From Torreya grandis (lineage: Eukaryota; Streptophyta; Pinopsida; Cupressales; Taxaceae): 64,000 nucleotides of DNA. The stretch spans positions 652,001 through 716,000 of the forward strand of contig JARHVA010003637.1 in assembly GCA_037957365.1 (NCBI GenBank). Reading direction: 5' to 3'. The translations under genes and the position numbers were made by a program. Positions 11,026 to 23,204 of the stretch are shown in pieces (position 1 is the first letter of the stretch; the number at the start of each line of letters is the position of its first letter). The notes under the pieces are model-generated. The model had not been told where the DNA came from. It ran no database searches and was given only the letters and a program-made list of their open reading frames with translations.

Positions 11026-12279
11026 ATTAGAAATGGACTTAGGTGTCCACAAAAAGAGTGGTATAAAAATGACAAATGGTAAAAAGAAATAAAGGCATAT
11101 GTAGAAAGGTAAATGCATGGTGTAAAAAATGTAATCCCTTGTTTCTCAAACATATTGTTTTATGCTAAGGATAGATAAAACTAAAACAAAGTAATGCTAG
11201 CATGTTTTTAAAATGTGAAGAATAAGGAAGTATATAAGAGGGAAAATAGATTTAGAATCACACATGCCTATCAAGGGGGGAAATGAAATGGGTAAAGGGG
11301 ATAATGAAGGATAAACCAAGGTAGAATAACATTTTATTAAATTCAAGACACTCAAATTAGGTTTTTCAAAACAAGAGGACTTTCAACCTTAAGGAATCTA
11401 AACAACTTTTCTTATCCACACAAGTCTTAGGTCAATAAATGAAATATGTAGATCATCCCATGAAGTATGTATGCATGAAAAGTTAAATGGACCTACCTTC
11501 CCACAATGTATTCCTTATTCCTTAGGAATATTTATAGAGCCATCGGTCTACTGTGAAGATTGGGTACTTGTGTGAGAAATTAGGTAGAACCATAGAGTTT
11601 ATTGAATTCTCCTATTCCAATCTACTGGCCTAATGCACCCCAATGGACTTTGGCTCTATCATGAGGCCAATTGTGGAGTTTGAGATTCAATTAGAAATAA
11701 GATATGTGTTTGTAATCACATATTTTCATATGATGTTGACTTTTGAGATTTATATATTGCCTTTTGTATATCACTACCTTTTATTTCAAATGATTTATAT
11801 TTTAACTTTATTGATGGATTTTTCTATTCCTCCTCTATATGGATTTAGAGAACTAAACATGAGTGCTAAGTATGACTTTCATTTGAATACTTTGGACTTG
11901 ATTACTAAGAGAGAGAAATTTAGAGATCATGGTGTCTAAGAGTCTCATAAATCTAAGTAAAATAAAATTTATATCTTGACTTTGACCTTATTTTATATAA
12001 TGTGGCATTAAAGGAAAGGAAATCAAGAGGAATGAAAAATGAAACAATTTGAATTCCTTCAAATCACAAAAAAATGTGATAAAATGGTGAAAAAGGGATT
12101 CCATGATAGTAAAGTGTGATTTCTTATCATAAGAATGAAGGAAATGTAGGGAAACATGCTATCATAGATTTTTATGCAAATTTCATCTATAAAAGAAGCA
12201 AAAGATAAAGCCTAGAAGAAAAATCAAGAACTTATAACCATTGCTAAACACATTCTATAAAAAGAATGATAATATGGTA

Positions 12280-12570
12280 ATTTTATGAGGAAAGTTAGGC
12301 CTTACACATGGTTTTACACTATAAATCATAAAAGATAAACCCAAAATGGTGCCAAAAGGTGATGAAAAAATAAAATATTTAAGAAAAATATGGTAGTTGT
12401 GAGGAAGGTCATATCATATCCATGGTCTTACACTACAAATCATAAATGAGAAACCCAAGGGGTGCCAAAAAGTGTGTAAATAGTATGAAAAAAATAGGAT
12501 AAAAAGTACATCATTAGGAAGACTAGGTCTTACCCATGGTTTTAAAATGAAACTCATGAGAAAAATGGAA
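12280..12570. repeat. Tandem repeat, three copies of about 115 bp (3' region of B)
   Basis: Copies start near 12,287, 12,401 and 12,516. Each carries GAGGAA(A/G)GT or AGGAAGACT, then CTTACACATGGTTTTA-like sequence and a block of CTATAAATCATAAA, and the first two share GGTGCCAAAA. The third copy is shortened. Periods are 114 and 115 bp. Confidence 0.75.
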
Positions 12571-12689
12571 ACTAAAAGACTAAAAGGAAGGAATAAGGTT
12601 TGTAAAAATAGAGAACTGCTACAGAGGGTGAGACCAATGTAAGTATCTTGAAAAAATTATTAGATAGATGGCATATAGAAAGAATGAAA

Positions 12690-13870
12690 AATAATGTAAA
12701 GATTTAGGCAAAATACTTCTTGATGAATTATGCATTGGTGGGTTATTTAAAAATATGGCCTTCATTGGTTTGAAGGTGGTAGGTACTTGGACCAAAAATA
12801 TCTTTGACTAAATAGGGACCCCACCTTTTTTGGGCATATGTATTCTCTTTATCATGAGTTCAATATAATTTAATGATAATATTACTAATATTAAATGTGA
12901 AAAAAATTACACATTTGTTATGTTGTTTGGCAATATGAGACTTGTATTGGTGATTGTGTTTCAGAGTATAAAGATGACATTCATCAAGGAGATCAAGGGC
13001 ATGAAGGCGAGATTCATTTAATTATTCATCAAGTATGTTACCATGAAGATATATATAAAGAGAGGGAAGCTCAACTTCTAATAGAAGGACTGAATCATAA
13101 CCATAAACTAGAGAGAATGGCATTGCCCTAGTGATAGTATGTATGCTAGTCTAACAGGCCCAAAGAGCATGATAGATATGAAGGTGTCAATCCGTGTGCA
13201 CTTCATGAATTGTATTTTGGATAATTTTATTAAGGATTTTTTTTGTGGCCTCATTTTTTATATTACATTATGGATGATAGGGTGTGGATAATTTGTGATT
13301 GATTTTGAATTTAGCACAAATTTGTTTAACATCTTTATTTTTGAAGTTACCACCATTGTCTAAAATGATAGTATGAGGGACACCAAAGTGGAAAATTATT
13401 TGATTAAGAATAAATTTGTAGATGGTGATACTGGTGACATTAATAAGGGGCATAGATTTGACCCATTTAGTGAAATATTTGTTAGCTATGATTATAAAGA
13501 GATGCCCATCTTGAGATTGAGGTAATTTACCTATAAGATCTAATCCCCACATGGAGAATGTCCAAGGAGATTTGATAGTTTGAATCTTGGATGGAGGTGA
13601 ATGTATTAGATCATCATGAAGTTGGAAATAAGTACACTTTTAGAAAATTTAATAACATCCTTTTCAAGAGTAGGCCAAAATTATCCCATACGTAGGCATT
13701 TGTGGGATATAACATGTCTACTACAATGGTCACTACAAATGCCCCCATGTGCTTGTTCAATAAGAGGAGAAACCTCATCTTGAATAGAATAATGGAGTAA
13801 GGTACCTTTAGCATTTTGATAATAAATGATGTTATATCAAAATACATATTTAAAATCTTGTTTGTGAATT
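12690..13870 (-). pseudogene. Element B: integrase (remnant)
   Basis: The open stretch 13,268-13,552 encodes the catalytic core: MWGLDLIGKLPQSQDGHLFI (first Asp), ANKYFTKWVKSMPL, FHFGVPHTIILDNGGNFKNK (second Asp in LDNG) and KINHKLSTPYHP. Upstream (13,614-13,850) decayed zinc-finger sequence is visible in shifted frames. Downstream, PFSLVYGYDSVLLLEVELPS near 13,100 and WGPYLVKDIFGP near 12,830 give the C-terminal region with the GPY module. A stop separates the core from the third catalytic residue. Function before decay: insertion of element cDNA into the host chromosome. Confidence 0.88.
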
Positions 13871-13899
13871 CATGTATTTTCGTAAGAGTCTAAGTCGGG

Positions 13900-14470
13900 A
13901 GGGTAATTTTGGTGTTCCAAAAATTGAATGATGTCTTTGTACCATAGTATTTGTCATATGGTGACAGCCTTAATGTGGTAGATAAGAAAACTAGGTGGTT
14001 AAATAGAGGATGGATATTTTATTATTTGAATAAGAATATTAGGATCACAAAGAACTTATTTTAGATGAAAAAGAGATGCTAAAAAATCAAGGGAATTAGT
14101 AATAAAATTTTGATCTTGAGGGATAAGTTCAATAGTGAAAGAGATTAAATATTTGGTGAGAGTATTTGTAATTTGATTATAATAAATGAGGTTCTCACTT
14201 TTTCATTGGTGATCACCATTGAATTAGTGGTAAATGAGCTTAGAATCACTTAAAGCATGCATGCATTGGATATCTATATCAAGATCAGCTCACATGCCTA
14301 GAATTAGAGATTCATACTCTACCATATTGTTAATGATATTAAATATTAAGTAAAAAGTTAAAGGGATTATTTTTCCAAGAGGGATTATAATAATGAAATC
14401 TACCTTATCTCCGTTAAGTCATTTAACACCATTCAAGTAAAGGGTCTAAGTATCCTCATGTAGGTTGACA
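13900..14470 (-). pseudogene. Element B: second RNase H domain downstream of RT (remnant)
   Basis: Minus translation gives TLYLNGVK (the position of the first catalytic Asp is Asn), IPLGKIIPLTFYLIF, NNMVEYESLILGM (Glu kept), MHALSDSKLIYH (Asp kept), then an ENLIYYNQITNTLTKYLISF region. Order and spacing match the extra RNase H of Tat elements and also the upstream domain in element A. Stops occur at several points. Here the domain lies between the RT-linked RNase H and integrase. Confidence 0.78.
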
Positions 14471-14689
14471 TTTTTTTAGGAAGTTATTTGATAACTAATT
14501 TTGGTTGAGTAGTGTTAGGGAGAATAGTGGAATCATCAATATTACTTATGTCAAGATCAAAAATAAAGGTATATAAGTAATGTTTAAGAGAGATATCTTG
14601 GTTGAGACCTTAAATATAGATAATATTTTCATCTAGAAGATTATCTTGAAAGTGGTTGGTAGCTAGGATAGGAGTTGTGGTAAGTTTAT

Positions 14690-15900
14690 TAGCTATGATT
14701 TATCCTTTGACAACTTTTTGAGTAACAACTCGAAGATCAAATTCCATAAGGAGATCCATCCATTTGCCAATTTTATCTCTATAAAGAAAGGATTTAGAGA
14801 AGAAGTGATGAAGGGGGTCCAAATGAATGATGACATAAGTGGTCTAATAAAGTATATAATGTCAAAAGGTTTTTAGTTGTAAAATATATAGCAAATAAAT
14901 CATGTTAAAATTTTATGTAACGTTTCTCATAATCGATGAGGCCTCAATTGATGTAGTAGATGGCTGACTCTCTTATGGTATCATCTTGTTAGGAAAGCAT
15001 TTTCCAAATTGATATGGCTGTGGAAGAGGTATACAAGATTAAAGGTCGGTCATTTGAAGGAGGGTGAAGATTAGGTAGGTGAAGCAATGATTCTTTCATG
15101 TTATGAAAGGATTTTTGGCAAGGGTCTATCCATTATAAAGCATTACCTTTATTAAGAAGAAAATTGATAAAGTGGATACGATAAGCCATTTTGGGGATGA
15201 ATCATCTAATTTCCCCATATTTACCAAGATAAGTGTGAATGTACAGAATGGAATGAAGAATGGGCATGTTAACAATAACAATAATTTTAGCAAGTTCAAC
15301 ATTGATACGACAGAGAGAGACTTATAATCCTAAGATTTTTCTAGATGTGACACCAATGACACATTTATAAGGATTTAGTTTGACTCAGTATTTAAGAATA
15401 TGGTTGAAGATATTGGAAAGATCTAAAAAATGAGTCTTATGACTTTTAGATTTAATAATGAGGTCATCCACATAGGTTACGATAATTTGGTGGATAAGAT
15501 CATAAAAGATATAAGTCATTCCTCATTGATAAGTAGCTCTAGAATTTTTGAGGCTAAAAGGAATTTTATAATAGTAATAGGTGCCCTATCTCATAGTGAA
15601 AATGGTCTTATGTTGGTCTTAGGGGGAAATATGAACTTGATTGTAGCCTAAAATTCCACCCATAAGAGATAACATTTCATAACTAGCTATGAAATTGACA
15701 ATGACATCTATCAAAGGTAAAGGGAAATTATCCTTGAGACAAGTGTTATTAAGATTATGGAAATTAGTGTAGGTGTGAATGACCATAGTGAATTTTTTTG
15801 AATGGGAACTATATTATAAACCACTTAGAATAATCCACTAGTTTGATAAACTTAGCATCATGAAGTTTGATAAAAAAAAATTGACATAAAGTGGAAACCT
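14690..15900 (-). pseudogene. Element B: reverse transcriptase and RT-linked RNase H (remnant)
   Basis: RT is read in near-continuous frame from about 15,800: NFPLPLIDVIVNFIASYEML, GGILGYNQVHISP-DQHKT, RATYQ, MTYIFYDLIHQIIVTYVDDL (active-site YVDD at about 15,464-15,475 intact), KSKSHKTHFLDL, KLNPYKCVIGVTS. The RT-linked RNase H follows with SFHNMKESLLHL, RPLILYTSST, ESAIYYIN and DYEKRYIKF, fading near 14,700. Stops replace expected Gln and Arg codons. The active-site aspartates survive, but the frame is too broken for function. Confidence 0.88.
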
Positions 15901-17660
15901 CAGGTGGAAATTTTTGTTGCTTTTGATGCACATGTTTGGCATTATGATAATTAATGATGTTGTGCACCACAATGATAGTGTAAATAGCATGCATGTCCTC
16001 ATAGGACTAGAAAAATATCTCATGATATTTATAAAAAAATAAACTAAAGTTATCATATTTAGTAGGTGAGAGTTTTTGAGAAATTATAGTTAGTCAAGGG
16101 AATGAAGGAGTACCATATTCAATGTGTGTACTTTTTTTGATAAGCATAACATTTCCATCTTGGAAATGGTATGGTGCATTAGGTAAATGAGAAATTAGAT
16201 TAGCTTTGGGATCAATTCTAGTAATAAAGTTGTTGAAATAAAGGGCTTTATTTTTTAAATTCCCAAGTTTGTGGTGTTACTAATGAAGTTGAGGATCTCA
16301 ATCTTGAAGTATTTAAATAATAAATTAATCACTATGAAAAGTGGGAAGAGGACCATAATAATCGACATCTACTTTGAGATTGAGAATCTAATTACCAGGG
16401 TGATCATATTTAGAATGTATCTGATGGACATAGATGGCCTTGTCATCTAATATAATCTTAGGAGTAGGAGAAGTAAATGAATCATATAGGATTGGTGTGT
16501 CATTAGTTTCTTTGATGGGTGAAGATTCATATATAAAAATGGGATTTGTAGGTGGTATAGAAGATGCCAGAACCTTTATAGGTTTGGAAGGTATGATTTT
16601 TTTTACCACCCAAGGAGTATTAAGAAGTGGAACATTGATAAGAGGCACCTAACCTTCAAGATATAATTCATGATCTATGAAAATGCTATGGACATCCTAG
16701 TTAAAATCATGTATTTGAGCTAAGTTTTTTTTGATAATGTTGAACATTCAAGTCTCAAGATTGAGCTTGGGCCATTATGTAGTTATCATCATAGGTTGGA
16801 AATGTTTTACATGTTTGAGATTTATGGGGAGTTTCAGAAGGTGAAATCCAAATATTACTAAATTTGAGTGGAGACATGATGAGAGGATCTTGAAATAATT
16901 TTTCCACTCCATAGTCATTACATGTGAAGTCCTCTTCTAATAAAAAAGGCTCCTAAGCATTACATAAAGGGAGAAAATTAGTGATCTCATCAATCAGAGG
17001 AATAGTATGGTCATGAGGTAATAATGGAGGAATCCACTCTAAAATACAAGGAGGTAGCTTGGTAACATTGAATTTATGTTATAAATCATTAGGTTCATCA
17101 TCATTTGAATCAACAACAGTGACTTGTAAATGTGGATTGATGTTGATGAACTTGGGTAAAGAAGCGTTATTTATGGTAGGGATGGTAGGAATTCAATACT
17201 AATATTTTAGATGAGGAAGTTTAATACTCTAAGGGATAGGATCAGCATCATGCTTATACTATTTGTTATTGTGTAAGTATTTAATGCATTAGCTACCAGA
17301 AGAAGAAATGGCCCTCATTTTATGAGTCCAAGTGAAAACAAGTAATATGTTATAAGATAAGGTCAAATCAAGGACCATAAGTTTAGATCAAATGGTCTTA
17401 GGTATGATTGTTAGGGGAATACAAATACAAACAAGTGGATTTTTATTAGTTTTATCAAATGCATGATAGGTAAGGTGGGTTTGCTTGAGATGATATTTAT
17501 TGTATCCAAGTTGTTGGATAAGCTACAAAGATTTCACATTAATACCAGAGCCTTCATCAACTAAAAATTTATGGATAAGGGTAGTATTATTAATATATAT
17601 TATAATTAATAGTGGTGTATCATCAATTTAAAAAAGGATCTCATCATTAATCATGTATTC
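15900..17660 (-). pseudogene. Element B: protease and protease-RT spacer (remnant)
   Basis: Near 17,540-17,600 the minus strand reads IYINNTTLIHKFLVDEGSGI then NV, a retropepsin core in which the usual D-T/N-G is D-E-G as in several plant gypsy proteases. LIQQLGYNKYHLKQTHLTYH follows at the right distance. The stretch at 16,388-16,648 is open on minus (DKAIYVHQIHSKYDHPGN end), and NVTKLPPCILEWIPPLLPHD near 17,000 lies in the spacer. No RNase H motif is seen between protease and RT here, unlike element A. Confidence 0.65.
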
Positions 17661-19690
17661 TTCAAGAAATTCAATAGATAGTTTGGAAGGACACATAGTT
17701 TTAATGGTATGTATGTTAGTAGGTTGAGCTTAAATGTAAGGTGGTTATTCATATATATGATATGGATCTTTAATTTCTTATAATTTTTCATAAGGAACTT
17801 GAGATGATAATTGTAAGTAAAAACTAACTCCATAAGTGGAATCTTGCAAATCATGGAGTAAAATTCTTCAAGAAAGTTCCAATGAGATTTAGAAGAAGAT
17901 CCAGTGTGAGTTTTAGAAGGTAAGGTAGATTTTGAAGGGATAGAATTTGTTGGGGGTTCAAAAGGAGGAGATGTTTCTTCATGGGTTTCCAAAGATAAAT
18001 TAGTGGTTGTATCATCTTTAAGAAGTTGTTCTTCTCAAGATGGCTTCTTAGGTTTTATGAAAATATCTTTGTGAAATGGTTTATGATGATAGTTGACCTT
18101 AACGATGTTAACATATTTATATTATTATAGTATTATTCATAATTAAAATAAATATCATAAACATTATTGGTATTTTGTTGATTATTAGTTATGGAATAAT
18201 ATTTTTGGTTATTGGAAGCAAAATCTTTAAAAAACTATCATTTTTGAGAAGCGGTATTATAATATTGACAATGAAGGTTAATCATAGACTCATGGTTAAG
18301 TTAATCACCAAGCATGTAGTAGACAAAAAATTTAGTAATCCCTATGAAAGATTCATGGGAATGACCAATTTTGTTGTGGAACTGGCAAAATTGATTAGGT
18401 TTATATCACTTAGTATGATTATTAGCATCGGTAAAAGGTTTAAAGGGTGGTAAGAATTGTTTCATTTACTATACAGTAAGTGGTATATGAGAAGGTGAGG
18501 GATTGTCAAATTTGAAAACTCTTAGTTTGGTTTTAGGAGTATTTCCAATGATAGCATTAGGAAAATTTTGAAAATATCCTTTAATAAATTTAGGATTAAG
18601 TTCAAATTGCTTCATGAGAAAGTCTTGACATTTAGCTTGGTTAAGATCTTCATTAAGTATTTGGGGAGGAAAAGTGCACACCTTATATTTAAGATAAGGA
18701 TTTAAATTAGTGATGGAGAGTTATAAAAATTATCATCAATCATTTTATGGTTAGCTTTATGGTAGAGGTGATTTAGTGGGAGATTGCTTAACATTGAGGA
18801 AATGATTAAGGAAATTTTTGGGAAGATCATTATGTTGAAACTCTTTTAATAAGGGATGGAATAAGTCCTAAATTTGACAAATTTAATGTTGGGGAAGTTG
18901 GTTATACCATTCCAATACATCACTAGTGAAGGTTTTAACTAGAAGTTTAGTTGTGGCAAAAGTATTAGTTTGGATCAACTCTTTGTAGAGATTGGCAAAG
19001 GCTTTGAGAAAGGATGCATGATATTCAGTCCCATCATACTTGATAGTTGGAGATATTTTAAAAATATCAAAGTACATTATGAAATGGGATAAAGGATCAT
19101 TTTTAATGTTTTAAAGAATTTTGTTATTCATAACAGGTTGAGGAATAACATTTCCTAAGGCATCTCTAAGAGGTGGATGAATGAAATTTGGATTGGTTTG
19201 AGGATGGATAGTTGGAGGTTTATTAGCCATATTGATCAAATAATGTTGTAATTTAATAATTTGAGAGGTGTTAAAATTTTTCATTATGTTCATTTGTTAA
19301 ATGAATTGTGCAAGAAGTTGAGTCATATCAATTGGTGGGTTAGTGGTTGTAGGAAAAATCCCTGAATTGGTATTAATGGAGGGTTACTAGAATATGGATT
19401 ATTAGTGGGATTATTGGTTATAATCATTTAAATTACTCCAAAATTATGTTTAAGGGTTTGAATATGAGAATTTTCTTGATATCTATAAAAAGGATCAGAT
19501 TCACCTACTTCATATTGAGTTGTGATTTTTACCATGTTACAAGCCATAGATGGAGGAGGGGAAGAGGTATTCCAAGAGTGAAGTTTATCTTGGGAGAAAA
19601 AGAGTGGAATAAATGAAAATATCATATGATATCTAAGTGGATTTAGGTTGTTTAAAAATAATATGATAGGGGACTTCATGATGACATAAG
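17660..19690 (-). pseudogene. Element B: gag with zinc-knuckle remnant
   Basis: The stretch 18,883-19,077 encodes a gag core (IKYDGTEYHASFLKAFANLY, KLLVKTFTSDVLEWYNQLPQ). Downstream at about 18,350-18,405 a knuckle reads NQFCQFHNKIGHSHESF, with C, H and the GHS-E pattern of plant gypsy gag. Upstream open stretches (19,111-19,293 and 19,428-19,679) may hold the N terminus; the Met at 19,679 is a possible original start. A Pro/Ser-rich spacer continues to protease (17,651-17,992). Confidence 0.75.
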
Positions 19691-21362
19691 AGAAATGAAC
19701 AAAATGCTAAGGAATAAAAATCATAAAACTAAGTAGATAGGATAGGTAGTAAGAATAAAAAGTCTTTTGGGTCAATATAGTTATATAAACTAAGGAAAAT
19801 AGAGCCTAATAAGAGTATAGAGTCAACTGGGTTGACCTAGTATTGTTATCTGACTAGTAAAATAGATATAGGGTTGACTAGGTTGACCTAGTGCTATAGG
19901 CAAGGTGAAAAATAGTCTGTAAGAGACTATGTCAAAGAGAATGATAATGTACTAAAAATATGGAAAAATATTGAAATGTTATTGAAATAAATAAATAAAA
20001 TCAAACACACAATCAATTGGTTCAATGATAATGATCTAATTGAGGCACACAACACATAAACATTGGACCAACACTAGCCAATGCAAGTTTTTGCAATATA
20101 ACATATAATGAGTAAAGAGAAATAAGTCAAATTGGAAAGCAAATGATAACTAATTGGTTATCATAAATTTTATTATATTATTAAATTGTTATTTTAAGTG
20201 TGAAAAGTAATTTGGCTGAAATTAGGGAACTAAAAATCAATCTATGGATGGTTTCAAGATGTTTAGGTTGAAATGGATCTATGTTGGAAATGTTACTGGC
20301 TTGGTATTGGAGCCTACCCTCTCACTTCACAATCACACAATGATAAGGGTGTCAGGTTCTTTTCTAATGTATATATCATTAACCATGATTTATATTTGGA
20401 CAAAAAACCAAGTTGAGTTCCCCCTTGGTGATGAAATCTAAGTAGGTAAGCCTTAGATAGACAAATATTTAAATGCATTTTAAAATTATGTGATTTGGTA
20501 GTGTGTGCAAGAAAGATAAAATTATTACAACTAAATGATATATTAAAAAACCACCTAATTAAACTATGTGATCTATTATAAGCATGAAAACAACTTAAAG
20601 TGAAAGTGTGAAGTAATTACTACCATATATATGTTAATTCTAATTTGAAACATAGTATAGTGTCAATTCAAATGTTAGTGTATGCAAGCATTATAGTACA
20701 TAATCAACAATATCACTACAATAATTTTGAAGTAGGGGTATTTAATAACTATGTCGATAGTGTTGACCTAGTCTTTCAGACAAAAGCTAGAATACAGAAC
20801 TAGGTCAACCTAGTCGACCTAGTTTGATATATGAGGGTAGTTTTAAAGACTACAAACTATGAAAAAAAGAATTGTAAGGAAAAACTAAAATGAAAGAGAA
20901 AGAGAAAAAGGAACCTTTGTTGGTTGGAATATGTAGAGGATTATGAGATTGTTATTAAAATTGCTTGAATGTTAGTTACAAATTTTACCAACTATGTTGA
21001 TTGGGTTGACCTAGTTTTGCAGTCCCTTATTTGCTAAAGCCTATGAAGATGACTATATTGGCTTAGTCAACTTAGTATGTATTATGGAAGCTATCTAGAA
21101 TACTATACCAACCTAGTTAAACTATTATGTTTTTAGAAGTCTATAAGAGTACTATGTTGACCTATTTGACCTAGTAGCCTGTATCTAATGAAGACATGTA
21201 CAAACAAAATAGAGTCATTTTTTATGCAACTATGTGTTAAACCTATTCACAAAAGTTAGAAACTATACTAACCCTATTGACCTAGTATCATAAATATATA
21301 AAAATAATAAATAAAATAATATAAAATGAAAAATGTGAAATATAACCTTCAAGGGTTAGATT
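19690..21362 (-). repeat. Element B: 5' leader with repeated TTGACCTAGT motifs
   Basis: The 1.7-kb leader has no convincing frame. It holds roughly ten copies of a 25-30-bp motif built on GGTTGACCTAGT or its complement, for example 19,829-19,841, 19,871-19,892, 20,761-20,772, 20,799-20,823, 20,991-21,017, 21,149-21,175 and 21,262-21,288, commonly preceded by ACTATGTTGAC-like sequence. The copy at 20,799 is palindromic (ACTAGGTC...GACCTAGT). The same motif occurs in the LTRs of B and in element E. Confidence 0.7.
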
Positions 21363-21380
21363 CACATCGGGTTCACTAGA
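21363..21380 (-). promoter_or_regulatory. Element B: primer binding site
   Basis: Just inside the right LTR the minus strand reads TCTAGTGAACCCGATGTG. This corresponds to the TGGTGAACC site of element C (with TGG now TAG) and nearly equals the site in element E. The tRNA partner was not determined. Confidence 0.6.
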
Positions 21381-21381
21381 A

Positions 21382-22570
21382 TGTATGCAATCAGAAACGC
21401 ATCAAGTCTATAAAGCAATCTTAACTCAGAGAAGATAGATCCTACTTACACTTCCAATTAGGGATACATTATATAATCATGAAAATTACTAATATGTGGA
21501 TCCACTAGACTCAATTAGGGGATCTCTTATCATAACAATAATACTAGGGAGGGTTCCAAATCCTCTAGTCAAGCAAAATCACACAACCCCCCTAACTAAG
21601 CCCTATATTTTCATAGTTACTACACTAATAAAAAGTAAAGGAAATAAATCTAATCTAGTTCTCACCAAATCTTGTGGCACAATATGGGGGTTAGTAAACA
21701 AAATAATTTAAACATGCATAAGATAATAGCAATTAAGTTATGTATGAGTAAGACCCTAATACATGGAGAAAAAGAGTATCATTATTTGAAATCCAATACT
21801 TATGCTACTTCTATCTACTAAAAAGATGAGAAAAGTTAGAGAATACTTACCTAAAAGACAAACTCATCAAGACTCAATCTCTCCCTTGGACAAATGGGAT
21901 CTGAAATAGGGTATTGTGATTTGTAAGGATCACTAAGAAAGGCCAAATCATCCAAAACTTCTCCACAAGACTAGATTCTCCAAGTAGAAACCCTAAGCTA
22001 ACACTCCTCAGGTATGATGGTAGAAGAGTAGATTATAAAAAAGTCTAAGTGAATAATAAATATTAATATATATATAATTATGATGAAATTATATTATATA
22101 TATAAGTGTATTTAACTTGAAACCATTTTGAAAGTTTTGGCTGATAGGGTTGACCCAATTGAGTTAGTACTTCTATTGACAAAAACTCACTAGGTCATGG
22201 ATTAGGTTGGCCAAGAGCTGACCTAGACCCTAAATTAATTTTACTAATAAGAGTACAAGGTTGACCCAATCAACCTAGTACTGTAAACTATTGAAATGAA
22301 TTTCAAGTTAGGAAAAGAGGTATGGAAGATGGGAAACGACTATAGGAGTGTGAAAAAGAGGAGTAATAGCTCAAGGGAATGTTTCAGGAGCTAATTGGAT
22401 GGTAAATAAGTGGAAATAAGGGATAATAATCATATGGAGCACCAATGATATGCCCACCCCTTTCTTGGTGCACCCCTTAGGATATGTACTTAAAGAGATT
22501 GAGACTCGATGGGTTCGTACAAGATAGAAAGCATCATTATTTGATAAAAGTTGAAAATATTGTGTATAAA
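21382..22570 (-). repeat. Element B: right (5') LTR
   Basis: It begins TGTATGCAATCAG and ends near TTGTGTATA, the terminal CA being altered. It aligns over its whole length with 9,114-10,301 at very similar length (1,189 versus 1,188 bp), with substitutions and small indels throughout, indicating a long residence time. It has a TATATATA-rich stretch near 22,066-22,106. Confidence 0.85.
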
Positions 22571-23204
22571 AAAATACTTAAAATATATTTAAATTGAAAG
22601 AGAAAGGTTTAGGAATAAACTTGTGTGTTGATGTAACCACTTTTCCTATTGGTAATTTTTAAAAAAAAAATGTATCATTGTAAGGCTTAAAAACTTAGAT
22701 TAGAATAAATATAGATAAATCTTTAAAGTGCATATATCCAAGGAGATAGAGAGAGAGATATTGGAATGCACATGCCCCCAAATTTGGAGTAAAAGTGAGT
22801 TGTCATCTGGTAATTAGCTCAACTAGGTCACCTAATGATAATCATAACCTAGTGAATTTAGATGATCATGTCCAAATTGAAAACTAGACATGATTAAGTG
22901 ATTTAATCACCCCAACCATGCCAAAAGGTGAACCAATAATTATAGTAGATTGGCTTGCTAAAGTCCATAAAAGTTTGAGAGGTATCATTATGTGTAATAG
23001 TTTTTAAATATTAATTTGATTTTTATTTTTGAATATTATTCACATGTTGCATAACATATTCACCTTATATTTTTCTCATGTTGAAAATATGTGTAATAAT
23101 ATCATCATATATAAAATTCTACCAAAAATGTGTATCAGAATCATATAGCTATGTTCTTTGGCCAATTTAGGAAATTATGTAAATATGGATATCATGATTC
23201 TAAA

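Larger units (their letters stand above)
10317..12690 (-). other. Element B: 3' untranslated internal region
   Basis: This 2.4-kb stretch lies between the integrase end and the PPT. It is A-rich, with no coherent frame on either strand; the 98-codon open frame at 11,643-11,939 (plus) has no recognisable content. It holds two tandem arrays, listed separately. Long 3' regions with tandem repeats are characteristic of Tat/Ogre-type elements. Confidence 0.6.
9114..22570 (-). mobile_element. Element B: full-length Ty3/gypsy Tat-type retrotransposon (13.5 kb), dead
   Basis: Matched LTRs of 1,188 and 1,189 bp bound an 11-kb interior. On the minus strand the order is PBS, 5' leader with repeats, gag with zinc-knuckle remnant, protease, RT, RT-linked RNase H, a second RNase H, integrase with GPY-like end, a 2.4-kb untranslated 3' region with tandem repeats, then PPT. 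This gag-PR-RT-RNH-RNH-INT order with a long 3' region fits the Tat branch. Every domain carries stops and shifts. It is nested in element F. No target duplication is evident at 9,109-9,113 versus 22,571-22,575. Confidence 0.88.

Noticed and set aside
15430..15651. 73-codon plus-strand frame and the minus-strand frames at 15,809-16,056
   Set aside because: Shadows or wrong frames over the RT of B; the YVDD-containing frame is the real one.
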